Shown here: positions 45,438 through 54,055 of the stretch, piece after piece | Layout of the letters: every line of letters begins with the position of its first letter | Numbering within the stretch: position 1 is the first letter of the stretch | DNA from: Roseburia rectibacter | GTDB lineage: Bacteria > Bacillota > Clostridia > Lachnospirales > Lachnospiraceae | DNA length: 64,000 nt | Direction: 5' to 3' | Assembly (NCBI RefSeq): GCF_014287515.2 | Contig: NZ_CP092473.1 | Coordinates: 2,383,001 to 2,447,000 of the forward strand | Program-made: the position numbers and the translations under genes | Notes under the pieces: generated by a model | Databases searched by the model: none | What the model was told of the DNA's origin: nothing | The model's input: only the letters and a program-made list of their open reading frames with translations

Positions 45438-48400
45438 TTACTCCACTTGTGCAGCACTGCTGACACCTTCCGGCGTCCGATGCTTCGTTACAATGATTTT
45501 TTTGTCAATCTGGTCTTTTAGTTCCGATACATGTGAAATGATGCCTACCAGACGATTACCCTCTGTAAGCTGTAACAATGCCTTTAATGCCTGCTCTAGG
45601 GCATCCTCATCAAGCGAGCCAAACCCTTCATCCACAAACATGGAATCCATACGGATTCCGCCTGCATAAGACTGTATCTCATCCGACAATCCAAGTGCAA
45701 GCGACAATGATGCCTGAAATGACTCTCCGCCGGAAAGTGTCTTGACACTGCGCTTTGTTCCGTTATAATGGTCTACCACACAAAGTTCCAATCCTGCTTT
45801 TTCCTTGCGGCTTCCTGTCTCCTCCTCACGCTGCAGTTCATACTGCCCACTGCTCATCGTAAGCATTCTCCTGTTTGCACGGATCAATATCCGGTCAAAG
45901 TAAGCCATCTGCACGTAAGTTTCTAATTCGATCTTTGCCTTTCCGGTCAACATACCGCTTGCTGTATCGGAAAGCGACTTCATCCAGACATATTTCTGTT
46001 CAGTCTGTGCAATCTCCTTTTGTTTTTTACTGACATTTTCACAGATATTCATATTCGCATGATAAGAAGTATATTTTGATGCCCTGTTTTCTTCGATCTC
46101 ACTTCTTTTTGTCCGCAGTTCTTCCGCCTGTTTTTCGATTTCTTCTTCCGGAAGTGCTATCAACTTTTCTGTCTCCCTAATCTGACCAAGAAGTACCTGA
46201 ATAGCACCTTTTTCACTCTCCGTATTTTTTTCGTAATTATTATAGGTTTCCCTCGTCTTTTCCCTGTTCTCTTCAAGATTTTTCTTTTGTTCCGTACATT
46301 TTTCTATCTGTGACTGTACTTCCTCTTTTGTAATATCTTCTACCTGCTCTTTCAGTTCTTTTAAACCTTTTTCTTCGTTTACATACTCTGTCTGTAAACG
46401 TATTATCTCATTTTCTGCCGCACCGATCTGACTGGTAAGTTCTTTTATTTCTGTTTCATCAAGCGGAATCTGCTTTTCTAATGCAGCCTTTTTTCGTTCT
46501 TTCTCCTGCTTTTTGGATAATTCCACCTGTTTTTCACTGGCTGCATTTTGCATCATGACAATCACATCCTCTGCGAAAGCCATCTGTTCGTGCTCTGCTT
46601 CCTGTATTTTCTGCACGATAGTAGTGCCGGTATTTCCGAAGATATCTGCCTGACCGCATACAGACTGCATGTCTGTTCTCATCTGCTTTTCGACAGTCTC
46701 TTTATTTCCTGTCAGTTTTGCGATTTCTTCCTGGATGCTGCTGATCGTTACACGTATTTTTTGCTTTGATTCTTCACTTTCTTTTAATTCACCTGCAATC
46801 TGTTCCACACGCTCCCTGTCTTTTTTTGCCTGCAAAAACTGCATATTTCGTTCTCTTTCAATTTGGGAAAGCTGTGATAAAACAATCTGGGAATCTTCTG
46901 TATTTTCCAGCATAAAGCCACAGTCAGCAATATTTTTCTCCCACTGCTGTTTCTGCTGTGTATAACGTTCCTTTGCCGTAGCATTCTTCTGTCCAAGGGC
47001 ATTCTTCGTTTCACTTAACAGCGTCAGTTCATTCTGCGTATCCTGCATCTTTTGTTCTAACAGATTCTTTGTGTCCAAATCATTCTTTGCCTTTTCTTTT
47101 TGACTTTTATATTCTTGTCTTTGTACCTCATTCGCATTCTTTTGTTTTTGATTCTCCAGCCTGATCTCTGCTAAAGACATTTTGTCATCAGATATTCCCA
47201 ATAATTCCTTTGCATCTTTTAATACAGCAGATATTTTTTCTTCTTCCTGTACCATAAGCTGATGTGCCTTTTCACTCAGCCTGCTGACTTTTTCCCTTGA
47301 TTTTGCATCCTCCGCTTTCGCATTCTCTAACTCATCCCTCTCCGGAGTCTCCTGTGGTATAACTGCCGGCAGGGGATGATGCACCGAGCCACAGACCGGG
47401 CACGGTTCTTCTTCTTTCAGTCCCTGTGCCAATATTCCTGCCTGTGCATCCCAGAATTGCTGCTCCATCTTCCTGTAATGCTCACTGATCTGTTTTTGCG
47501 CTGTGACCTCTTTTTGATACTCTTTTTGTGCCTTTTCCCTGTTTTTACTGATTTTTTCCCAATCTTCTAACTTATCTTCCAGCTCATCCTGTCTGCGTAT
47601 CGCTTCCGATACCTTAATACTCTCTGTTTCAGCCTGTTTTTCCCTTCTTTCTGCGTCGGAAACCTGCTCTAACATTTCTTTTTGCTGCTGCAGTTCGCTG
47701 CTTTTCGTATCATACTTCTTCTGTGCATTATCCTGTTCCATGCCCAGTCTTTTCACTTCTTTTGCTGCCGTTTCCAACTGTTCCGTAATCTCTGTCAGAT
47801 TTCTTATTTTCTGCCGGATATCATTTAATGCGTTCTTACAGACAATTTCACAGCCTGCAGCATCTTTCTTCTGTTCCTGTTCTTCTTTTAGTTTTTGTTC
47901 CTGCATTAACAGATGATCTTCTGTTTTCTTTTGTAAACTTAAACTTTCCTTTCTGACTGAAAGTGCCGTTTCCAGTTCAACAATCTTTTTTTTCTGATTT
48001 TCTAACGAATCTCTTTTTTCTGTAATTGTGTGGATTTCCCGTTCCACACGCTGTTTTTCTACAGTAGCACCCTCATATGATTTTAAATTTTCTTTCTCCT
48101 GCTGCAGTTTTTCCTCCAGCCTGATTTTTCTCTGTTCCTCCTGCTGCTTTTTTTGAACTTTCTCTTCTATATTCTGCTGTTTTGTCCGCTGTGCCAGGTC
48201 AAGTTTCTGGATTTTTTCATATAGTGTCAGCTTCTTTTCATATTCCTCCACTGCCCTGTCTAATCTTTCGCAGTCTTTTGCTGCTTCTTGGGCGTACAAC
48301 ATATCTTCTTTTGCCTTTATAAGTAGTGGTTCTAATTCCTTTAATCTTTGCTTTTTCTCTTCTAATAACTGCTTTCTTTTTGTATTTTCCCGTACTTTTC

Positions 48401-49250
48401 CACTGAGTTCATCCGCACTTCTGATCTTTTCATCAAGTGTCTGTTTCTCATTCTGTAAATATTCTAATGACTCTTTCTGTACCTGGCAGAGCTGCTCTAA
48501 AAGCAAAATTCCCTCTTCCACCCTGCCATCAAACTTTTCTTTTTTGAGCAGGCTCATTTTTTCAGCGATTGCTGCCCCTTCTTCATTCAATGAATCACTA
48601 TCACAAACAATTCCATCCATATACTGATTGATACTGCGCCGCAGTTCATCATATTCCCTCCACTGCTTTTTCACAGCATCTTTCAGCCGTTCCTGCAGCA
48701 CACGGTAAATATCTGTACCGAATATCTGTCGAAAGATCTTTCCTCTCTCCTCCGTATTTGCAAACAATACTTTCTGAAAATCTCCCTGTGCGATCATCGC
48801 TATCTGGGTAAACTGTTTGCAGTCTAAGCCAATCAGTTCTGTGATGGCACGTGTAACCTCTCTGCTTTTTGTCACCGGTTCCCTGTCATCCGGATACTCT
48901 AACGTAGCATTCGCTTTTTCCATTGTCATTCCAGTTCCGCGTCCTTTTGGACGCATGTATTCCGGATTGCGTTCTACGATATACCGCTTATTTGCATACT
49001 CAAACGTCAGACGCACAAATGTTTTCACATCCGCTTTGGCGTATTTACTGCGGAACATATCCGCTTTGCGCACATCACCGCTGGCTTCCCCGTACAATGC
49101 AAATGTGATCGCATCAAAAATTGTAGTCTTTCCTGCTCCGGTATCTCCTGTAATCAGGAATAATCCCTGTGATCCAAGCCGTTCAAAATCTATGGTCTGT
49201 TCTCCCGCATATGGTCCAAATGCACTTATTGTAAGACTGACTGGTTTCAT
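45438..49250 (-). CDS. sbcC: Exonuclease subunit SbcC (Rad50-like ATPase)
   Basis: A 1270-aa SMC-like ATPase that, with SbcD, opens DNA hairpins and protein-blocked ends. The N-terminal Walker A is GDTGAGKTT, two very long Glu/Lys/Gln-rich coiled coils flank the zinc hook CPVC (about residue 612), and the C-terminal half has LSGGESFQASLSLALGLSDE and Walker B MFVDEGFGSLD. It follows sbcD by 65 bases. Hairpin-processing activity is of interest in a genome rich in long inverted repeats. Confidence 0.96.
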   Translation of the reverse strand: MKPVSLTISAFGPYAGEQTIDFERLGSQGLFLITGDTGAGKTTIFDAITFALYGEASGDVRKADMFRSKYAKADVKTFVRLTFEYANKRYIVERNPEYMRPKGRGTGMTMEKANATLEYPDDREPVTKSREVTRAITELIGLDCKQFTQIAMIAQGDFQKVLFANTEERGKIFRQIFGTDIYRVLQERLKDAVKKQWREYDELRRSINQYMDGIVCDSDSLNEEGAAIAEKMSLLKKEKFDGRVEEGILLLEQLCQVQKESLEYLQNEKQTLDEKIRSADELSGKVRENTKRKQLLEEKKQRLKELEPLLIKAKEDMLYAQEAAKDCERLDRAVEEYEKKLTLYEKIQKLDLAQRTKQQNIEEKVQKKQQEEQRKIRLEEKLQQEKENLKSYEGATVEKQRVEREIHTITEKRDSLENQKKKIVELETALSVRKESLSLQKKTEDHLLMQEQKLKEEQEQKKDAAGCEIVCKNALNDIRQKIRNLTEITEQLETAAKEVKRLGMEQDNAQKKYDTKSSELQQQKEMLEQVSDAERREKQAETESIKVSEAIRRQDELEDKLEDWEKISKNREKAQKEYQKEVTAQKQISEHYRKMEQQFWDAQAGILAQGLKEEEPCPVCGSVHHPLPAVIPQETPERDELENAKAEDAKSREKVSRLSEKAHQLMVQEEEKISAVLKDAKELLGISDDKMSLAEIRLENQKQKNANEVQRQEYKSQKEKAKNDLDTKNLLEQKMQDTQNELTLLSETKNALGQKNATAKERYTQQKQQWEKNIADCGFMLENTEDSQIVLSQLSQIERERNMQFLQAKKDRERVEQIAGELKESEESKQKIRVTISSIQEEIAKLTGNKETVEKQMRTDMQSVCGQADIFGNTGTTIVQKIQEAEHEQMAFAEDVIVMMQNAASEKQVELSKKQEKERKKAALEKQIPLDETEIKELTSQIGAAENEIIRLQTEYVNEEKGLKELKEQVEDITKEEVQSQIEKCTEQKKNLEENREKTRETYNNYEKNTESEKGAIQVLLGQIRETEKLIALPEEEIEKQAEELRTKRSEIEENRASKYTSYHANMNICENVSKKQKEIAQTEQKYVWMKSLSDTASGMLTGKAKIELETYVQMAYFDRILIRANRRMLTMSSGQYELQREEETGSRKEKAGLELCVVDHYNGTKRSVKTLSGGESFQASLSLALGLSDEIQSYAGGIRMDSMFVDEGFGSLDEDALEQALKALLQLTEGNRLVGIISHVSELKDQIDKKIIVTKHRTPEGVSSAAQVE

Positions 49251-49315
49251 AACCGCTCCTTTTTCCTGTTTTATGAAAACATAATAATATTGAGATCAAA
49301 TAGTTATTTACAATA

Positions 49316-50512
49316 TTAATGTAATTCCTCTAATAGTTTTTTTACAAAATTCTGCTGTTCTTCATTCATCGGCTGATTATTTTGTATCTCGTAAAATTCT
49401 TCAAACAATTCTATCTCTGACTTTTGCTCCACATGCTCCGTCACTTCAACCTGCCTGCTCTGTCTGGTTCTGCTATTATCATAGACAAGCTGCATCAGAT
49501 TGGGATATACCGTCCGAAGTTTCGCCATTCCATCCGGGACATCTTCCTCATCAGTCAGCGTGATCTGCAGATAATCGTCCGTTTCTGTGCCCTCATAAAA
49601 ATCTTTTGACATCAGTTCCATGTAGGTTCCACGAATCTTACGCAGATCACGAAGAGGTTTCAATGGAACCTTTTCAATACAGACATCCCCCTTCTCCTTT
49701 ATCTCCATAACAACAACAGACTTTTCCTGTTCTGCCTCTGAAAAAGAATACTTGAGCGGTGTTCCGCAATAACGCAGTGTCTCCCGGCTGATATACTGTG
49801 GACTGTGAATGTGCCCAAGTGCAACGTAATCAAAAATATTAAATACTCCCGCCTCGATCTGGTCTAATCCGCCAACAGAAACTTCTTCCGACTCACAACG
49901 GGCTGCACCTGTCACAAACTGATGTGCCACTAATATATTACGCTTTGATATGTCTACCGGCATGTGTGATACGACATACTGCAGTGCATCCTGATATGTT
50001 TCCACTGTCTCCACGTTATCTTCTTTCGCAAGATCCTGTTTTGTCCCGGCATCATTTTTCCCAATAGATATCCCCTCTGTCACATTTCTCCACGCATGGC
50101 GCACAACCGCAGGACGGATAAACGGAAGCAGCCAGATACACAGTTCTCCGTATTCATCTTGACAGGTAACGCATCTTACCTCTCCATCATAAACCGGAGA
50201 AACATAAACTTCCCGGCTGCTCATAAGCTGCGCACCAAATGCAATGCGTTCCGCTGAATCATGGTTTCCACTGACTGCAAATACCTTTTTCCCGCAATCT
50301 GCAAGTTCTGTCAGAAACTTGTCAAACAACTGTACCGCCTCTGCAGACGGAACCGGCTTATCATAAATATCCCCCGCGATCATAACTGCATCCACCTGCT
50401 GCTCCAATGCAATTTTTTTGATCTGCCGTAAAATATATTTCTGATCTTCGATCATGGAAAACTCATTGACACGTTTCCCAATATGTAAATCTGAGATATG
50501 AAGAAATTTCAT
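49316..50512 (-). CDS. sbcD: Exonuclease subunit SbcD (Mre11-like nuclease)
   Basis: A 398-aa metallophosphoesterase, nuclease partner of SbcC. Motifs: LHISDLHIGKR, IAGDIYDKPVPS, AVSGNHDSAERI and ALGHIHSPQ. I set the start at 50512, with GGGGGAG upstream; an earlier ATG at 50581 would add a non-conserved tail. Operon sbcD-sbcC. Confidence 0.96.
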   Translation of the reverse strand: MKFLHISDLHIGKRVNEFSMIEDQKYILRQIKKIALEQQVDAVMIAGDIYDKPVPSAEAVQLFDKFLTELADCGKKVFAVSGNHDSAERIAFGAQLMSSREVYVSPVYDGEVRCVTCQDEYGELCIWLLPFIRPAVVRHAWRNVTEGISIGKNDAGTKQDLAKEDNVETVETYQDALQYVVSHMPVDISKRNILVAHQFVTGAARCESEEVSVGGLDQIEAGVFNIFDYVALGHIHSPQYISRETLRYCGTPLKYSFSEAEQEKSVVVMEIKEKGDVCIEKVPLKPLRDLRKIRGTYMELMSKDFYEGTETDDYLQITLTDEEDVPDGMAKLRTVYPNLMQLVYDNSRTRQSRQVEVTEHVEQKSEIELFEEFYEIQNNQPMNEEQQNFVKKLLEELH

Positions 50513-50610
50513 GTTCTCCCCCTGTACTATATCAATCGTAATATTTGATTTAAATGTACCACATAACACCGCGCAATGCAAACATATGTTTTGTTTTTGT
50601 TACTTTTTCA

Positions 50611-50656
50611 CAAAAATCAGGTCTCTGAAAATCAAAACACAATTTTCAAAGACCTG
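50611..50656 (-). terminator. Terminator after the esterase-like gene
   Basis: CAGGTCT and AGACCTG arms (50618-50656) with an inner GAAAAT/ATTTTC stem, then ATTTTTG on the minus strand, just past the stop at 50670. Confidence 0.8.
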
Positions 50657-50669
50657 ACCGATTATTTTT

Positions 50670-51941
50670 CTACTCTTCCCGGATCTCTATCGGATGTGCA
50701 TCCGCAACAAAAATCATTCCATCATACAATTTTTCCGGCGATTGTGATATGCGGTAACTTTGAGGGAAAATACTCATAAAAAACGCACTGTAACCCTCTC
50801 CTAATGATCCCATAGAAACATGATCTGTAATCTGTTCTTTCAGTTTTGAATTTTCCGGAACCTTTGAAAAATCCAGCCAGCACATATCATAACCGGCTTT
50901 CTTCGCGGCTTTTGCAAGAGGATCATACGAATAAAACGTGTGCGTGATACGCTTTCCATCACTTTTCGGAAGATTGCAGTTTGTCTTGTAAAAATCTGTT
51001 CCTATTGCAAAATATCCTTCTCCAAGTTCATCCGATAAAATATTTCCCATAACCCTGTTATCCGTGCCATAATTTCCAGACCGCTCTATATGTCCATTGT
51101 GACCGGAAATAAAAATACATGCATTCCCCCGTTGTTCTTCCATAGAAAGAATCCACATCACATTTTCTGCCATCCGTTGATCTCTGAGCGCATTTCCTTC
51201 TACGGCAGAATCGATCACTTTTCCAAGAGAAATATTCTGCAGCAGCGTATCTGCCAGATGATCTGCCTGTTTAATGTCTTTCGCATCTGATTCCTGCAAT
51301 TCTTTTTTTATTTCCATTATAATCCTGGTCTGTTCCTCAATATCATAGCCGCCGTCTGCCTCGTCATTGTCTTCTAATTTTTTCAGTTCAGTTACGTCGA
51401 TTCCTGACGCTTTACATGCCTCGGTCAGATACTGCAGATTATAGGACCAGTTTTGCATGTCAAACCCATAAAATCTTAAGTCATCTCCAGCCTTTGCAGT
51501 CTCATTGTATTTTCGCATATAAGAAATCAGATCTGCCATCTCATCGGTTCTGTATATTGCAAAGCCAATCGCCGCGGCAGCCTGCTCTGCCGTTCCTTCC
51601 CCGCCGTGAATGTAACGGTTCACATACTCACATCCGCCATAGTCTCCCTCCAGTGCAAATGCCCTTATCCCGGCATTTTCCACCAGATTTTGAAATACGG
51701 AAAGTTTTAACTGCTGAAACTCTACATTTCCATGGGATGCTTCCCCTAATGCCACAATCTTTGTTTTCTCCGGTATTTTTATATTATCCACCTGGTCTGC
51801 GTATTGCATAAATTCCGTTTCATCAGCACATGGTCCGGTACCAAATCCTCCAAAATGAGAATATATACTGCCGACAGCAACTATACCCAGCAGGATTATA
51901 CCTACGACAGCCCAGATTCGCGAATGTTTTTTCTTTTTCAT
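50670..51941 (-). CDS. Erythromycin-esterase-family protein, membrane-anchored
   Basis: A 423-aa protein of the erythromycin esterase (Ere)/succinoglycan-type family. A basic N-terminus and one helix (residues 8-27) anchor it with the catalytic domain outside. The key motif ALGEASHGNVEFQQ contains His70 and Glu74, which correspond to active-site residues of EreA/EreB; FISGHNGHI near residue 285 is also conserved. Most family members of this kind have no proven link to macrolides, so the real substrate is unknown. Single-gene unit with its own terminator. Confidence 0.85.
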   Translation of the reverse strand: MKKKKHSRIWAVVGIILLGIVAVGSIYSHFGGFGTGPCADETEFMQYADQVDNIKIPEKTKIVALGEASHGNVEFQQLKLSVFQNLVENAGIRAFALEGDYGGCEYVNRYIHGGEGTAEQAAAAIGFAIYRTDEMADLISYMRKYNETAKAGDDLRFYGFDMQNWSYNLQYLTEACKASGIDVTELKKLEDNDEADGGYDIEEQTRIIMEIKKELQESDAKDIKQADHLADTLLQNISLGKVIDSAVEGNALRDQRMAENVMWILSMEEQRGNACIFISGHNGHIERSGNYGTDNRVMGNILSDELGEGYFAIGTDFYKTNCNLPKSDGKRITHTFYSYDPLAKAAKKAGYDMCWLDFSKVPENSKLKEQITDHVSMGSLGEGYSAFFMSIFPQSYRISQSPEKLYDGMIFVADAHPIEIREE

Positions 51942-51994
51942 AAATTTCCCTCCCCAAAAATTATCTGCTTTACTTAATTCACGACTTTATCTTA

Positions 51995-52037
51995 ACAAAA
52001 AAGGAAATGTACCGCCATTTTATTAGCTTACATTTCC
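51995..52037 (-). terminator. Terminator after the flavodoxin-ferredoxin gene
   Basis: GGAAATGTA and TACATTTCC arms (52003-52011 and 52029-52037) with a 17-base loop, followed on the minus strand by TTTTTTG. Confidence 0.75.
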
Positions 52038-52047
52038 CTGATAAATC

Positions 52048-52821
52048 TTACATTTTTGTAAGATTGGAAGAATCTTCAAATTTATATTGCAAGATAACTT
52101 TACTTCCCAAAAGTGTGATCGCCTTTTGTGGACAATTACATATACAGCGGTAACACATCGTACATTTGCCACCTGGATGAGGTCTTCCATTCTCCATCGT
52201 GATATTTTTCATGGGGCAGATTTTTGCACACTTACCACATCCCACGCAATCCTGATTTATTTTTAGCTGGTCGGTATATCCCGCCGTTTTTTTATAAAAC
52301 CAGAGCCTTTGTCCAATAAGTCCTGCTATATGGGCGAAAATTGTCAGCCCCTCCGCAGGATAATCCCCCTGCCTGATCCGTTCTGCAGCTTCTTTCAATT
52401 TTTCATCCGCTTTCCTGATGATCTTTTCATTTTCTTCCACTGATTTTTTCAACATTTTACTGTCACATATGGAATCCGGCATTTTAAGATGTACGCCGCC
52501 TAAGATTACTGCTCCGTATTTTTTCAGAAGTCTCGCTGCACATCCGGCGCCGTCCCCGCTAAATGCTCCCATGGTCGCGACACATATCATTTTCTTGCCC
52601 TTCCATAAAGAGGCATGCGTTTGGATAAAATCTCTGATCATATATGGTGCATTCGAAAACTGCGTCGGATATCCCAGGATAATCGTTTCATTCCTTTTTA
52701 TTTTATCAGTAACAGATTCATCCTCTAATGGAACCACATCGGCTGACGCATCAATTAATTTCACCAGTCTTGTAACACAATGTTTCGTATTGCCTGTACC
52801 ACTCAAATAGATTCCTAACAT
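52048..52821 (-). CDS. EFR1-type flavodoxin with two 4Fe-4S clusters
   Basis: A 257-aa fusion of a flavodoxin domain (GIYLSGTGNTKHC, GYPTQFSNAPYM, VATMGAFSGDGAG) and a C-terminal bacterial ferredoxin with CVGCGKCAKICP and CTMCYRCICNCP. It is a cytoplasmic electron carrier; its partner is unknown. The start at 52821 has GGGAG upstream; longer readings go into the preceding relic. It sits behind tetR and a broken FMN-binding gene, likely one redox operon under TetR control. Confidence 0.9.
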   Translation of the reverse strand: MLGIYLSGTGNTKHCVTRLVKLIDASADVVPLEDESVTDKIKRNETIILGYPTQFSNAPYMIRDFIQTHASLWKGKKMICVATMGAFSGDGAGCAARLLKKYGAVILGGVHLKMPDSICDSKMLKKSVEENEKIIRKADEKLKEAAERIRQGDYPAEGLTIFAHIAGLIGQRLWFYKKTAGYTDQLKINQDCVGCGKCAKICPMKNITMENGRPHPGGKCTMCYRCICNCPQKAITLLGSKVILQYKFEDSSNLTKM

Positions 52822-52846
52822 ACACTTACTCACTCCCAATAAAATT

Positions 52847-53137
52847 TTATGCAGCTCCTTTAAGTGCAACCTCAACCGCCTTCTTAATAACAATACTCGA
52901 ATTCGTCGCACCTGAAACGGTATCGACGTCTATTCTCTGTTCATCAACGATCTCATTTTATTCTCCGATATAAACTCCATCCGGAATATCCGAAATATTT
53001 ACTTCTTCAATAGTCGTTTCCTTTACAGCCCGCTTATACTCTCCAACACGATCTATATAAGCAGTTCCAAAAATTAATGCTAAAAGAAGAAACAACATAA
53101 TAAGAATCATCACTATCTTTTTTCTGGATATACTCAT
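52847..53137 (-). pseudogene. FMN-binding domain protein, internally deleted
   Basis: ATG at 53137 with AGGAGG upstream gives a membrane-anchored start (KIVMILIMLFLLLALIFGTA) and ...VNISDIPDGVYIGE, then a stop at 52960. The same frame continues as NEIVDEQRIDVDTVSGATNSS, which holds the flavin-attachment motif VSGAT, and ends at 52847. A normal FMN_bind domain has about 40 more residues between YxGE and the DEQ..VSGAT part, so an internal deletion that left an in-frame stop explains it. It lies between tetR and the flavodoxin-ferredoxin gene. Confidence 0.82.
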
Positions 53138-53175
53138 TTCAAACTCCTCCTCTTTCTATTATTCTGGTATTTTTT

Positions 53176-53811
53176 TTATAGAATATTTTCTATGGAATGA
53201 TACAGCATGCAAAACCCATCCTCTAAAAATTCGCTCTTCGATAAATCCATCGACATTTTGATATATTCTTCCTTATTCGCCGCAAGCTGTATCAGTCCTG
53301 CTAACATTCCCCAAAGCTGAAAGATCGTAGGCATTATTTTTAAATCTTCACGCAAATCGCCTTTTTGAATGCCTGCCGCTAAAAATTCTTTCATTTTTTC
53401 ATTGATTTCTTCCCCTACCTGATAGGTAGCTTTCTCTTCCGGCAGATAATCATGATCTTTAAAATCAACATTAATTTTGTCTAACACCATTTTAAAATAA
53501 AACGGAAATTCCTCCTGATACTGTATTAAACCTTTACAGATCATATCGTATCTCGCCCTTGTTGTCTGCTGCTCTTCTAACGCAGCAACTATATATCCAT
53601 ATAATTTTTGCATGCTCTCTAAAACCAGCAGACCAACGATCTCCTCTTTGTTTTCAAAATATACATATAACGTAGCTTTGCTGTACCCGGCAGCTTTTGC
53701 TATATCGCTCATGGAAGTTGCCGTAATTCCATTTTCCATAAACAATACCGATGCCGCTGACGCAATATTTTCTCTATGTACTGCCCTCGGTTCTTTTTTT
53801 CTTCGTCCCAT
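53176..53811 (-). CDS. TetR-family transcriptional regulator
   Basis: A 211-aa repressor. The helix-turn-helix is TATSMSDIAKAAGYSKATLY with YFENKEEI after it; the ligand domain is diverse, as usual. It is the first gene before the FMN-binding relic and the flavodoxin-ferredoxin gene. A near-perfect operator overlaps the -10 box of its promoter, so it represses itself and most likely the redox genes. The ribosome site is AAAGGAG. Confidence 0.92.
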   Translation of the reverse strand: MGRRKKEPRAVHRENIASAASVLFMENGITATSMSDIAKAAGYSKATLYVYFENKEEIVGLLVLESMQKLYGYIVAALEEQQTTRARYDMICKGLIQYQEEFPFYFKMVLDKINVDFKDHDYLPEEKATYQVGEEINEKMKEFLAAGIQKGDLREDLKIMPTIFQLWGMLAGLIQLAANKEEYIKMSMDLSKSEFLEDGFCMLYHSIENIL

Positions 53812-53829
53812 ATACCTCTCCTTTTTTAT

Positions 53830-53877
53830 TAATTAAACTCTCAGTTTAATTATATTGACAAATATATGGATTGTCAA
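53830..53877 (-). promoter_or_regulatory. tetR promoter with TetR-type operator
   Basis: Consensus TTGACA (53877-53872) and TATAAT (53854-53849) with 17-base spacing on the minus strand. A perfect palindrome TAATTAAACT-GAG-AGTTTAATTA (53852-53830) covers the -10 and start point. Confidence 0.85.
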
Positions 53878-53892
53878 TCCTTACCCTTACAC

Positions 53893-53930
53893 AAAAAAAC
53901 CCACACAAACCTTTCGGTTCATGCGGGTTT
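53893..53930 (-). terminator. ppdK terminator
   Basis: AACCCGCATGAACC-GAAA-GGTTTGTGTGGGTT followed by TTTTTT on the minus strand, 125 bases past the ppdK stop. Confidence 0.85.
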
Positions 53931-54055
53931 TCCCTCTATATATTACCTTCTCCCAAAAATAACATATCCCCTTTTTAATTTATGCAAAACAATTTATTTG
54001 TTTGCAATTGCTGCACTGTGCATGCAGCACAGGCAGCATTTTACCTTACAACAAA

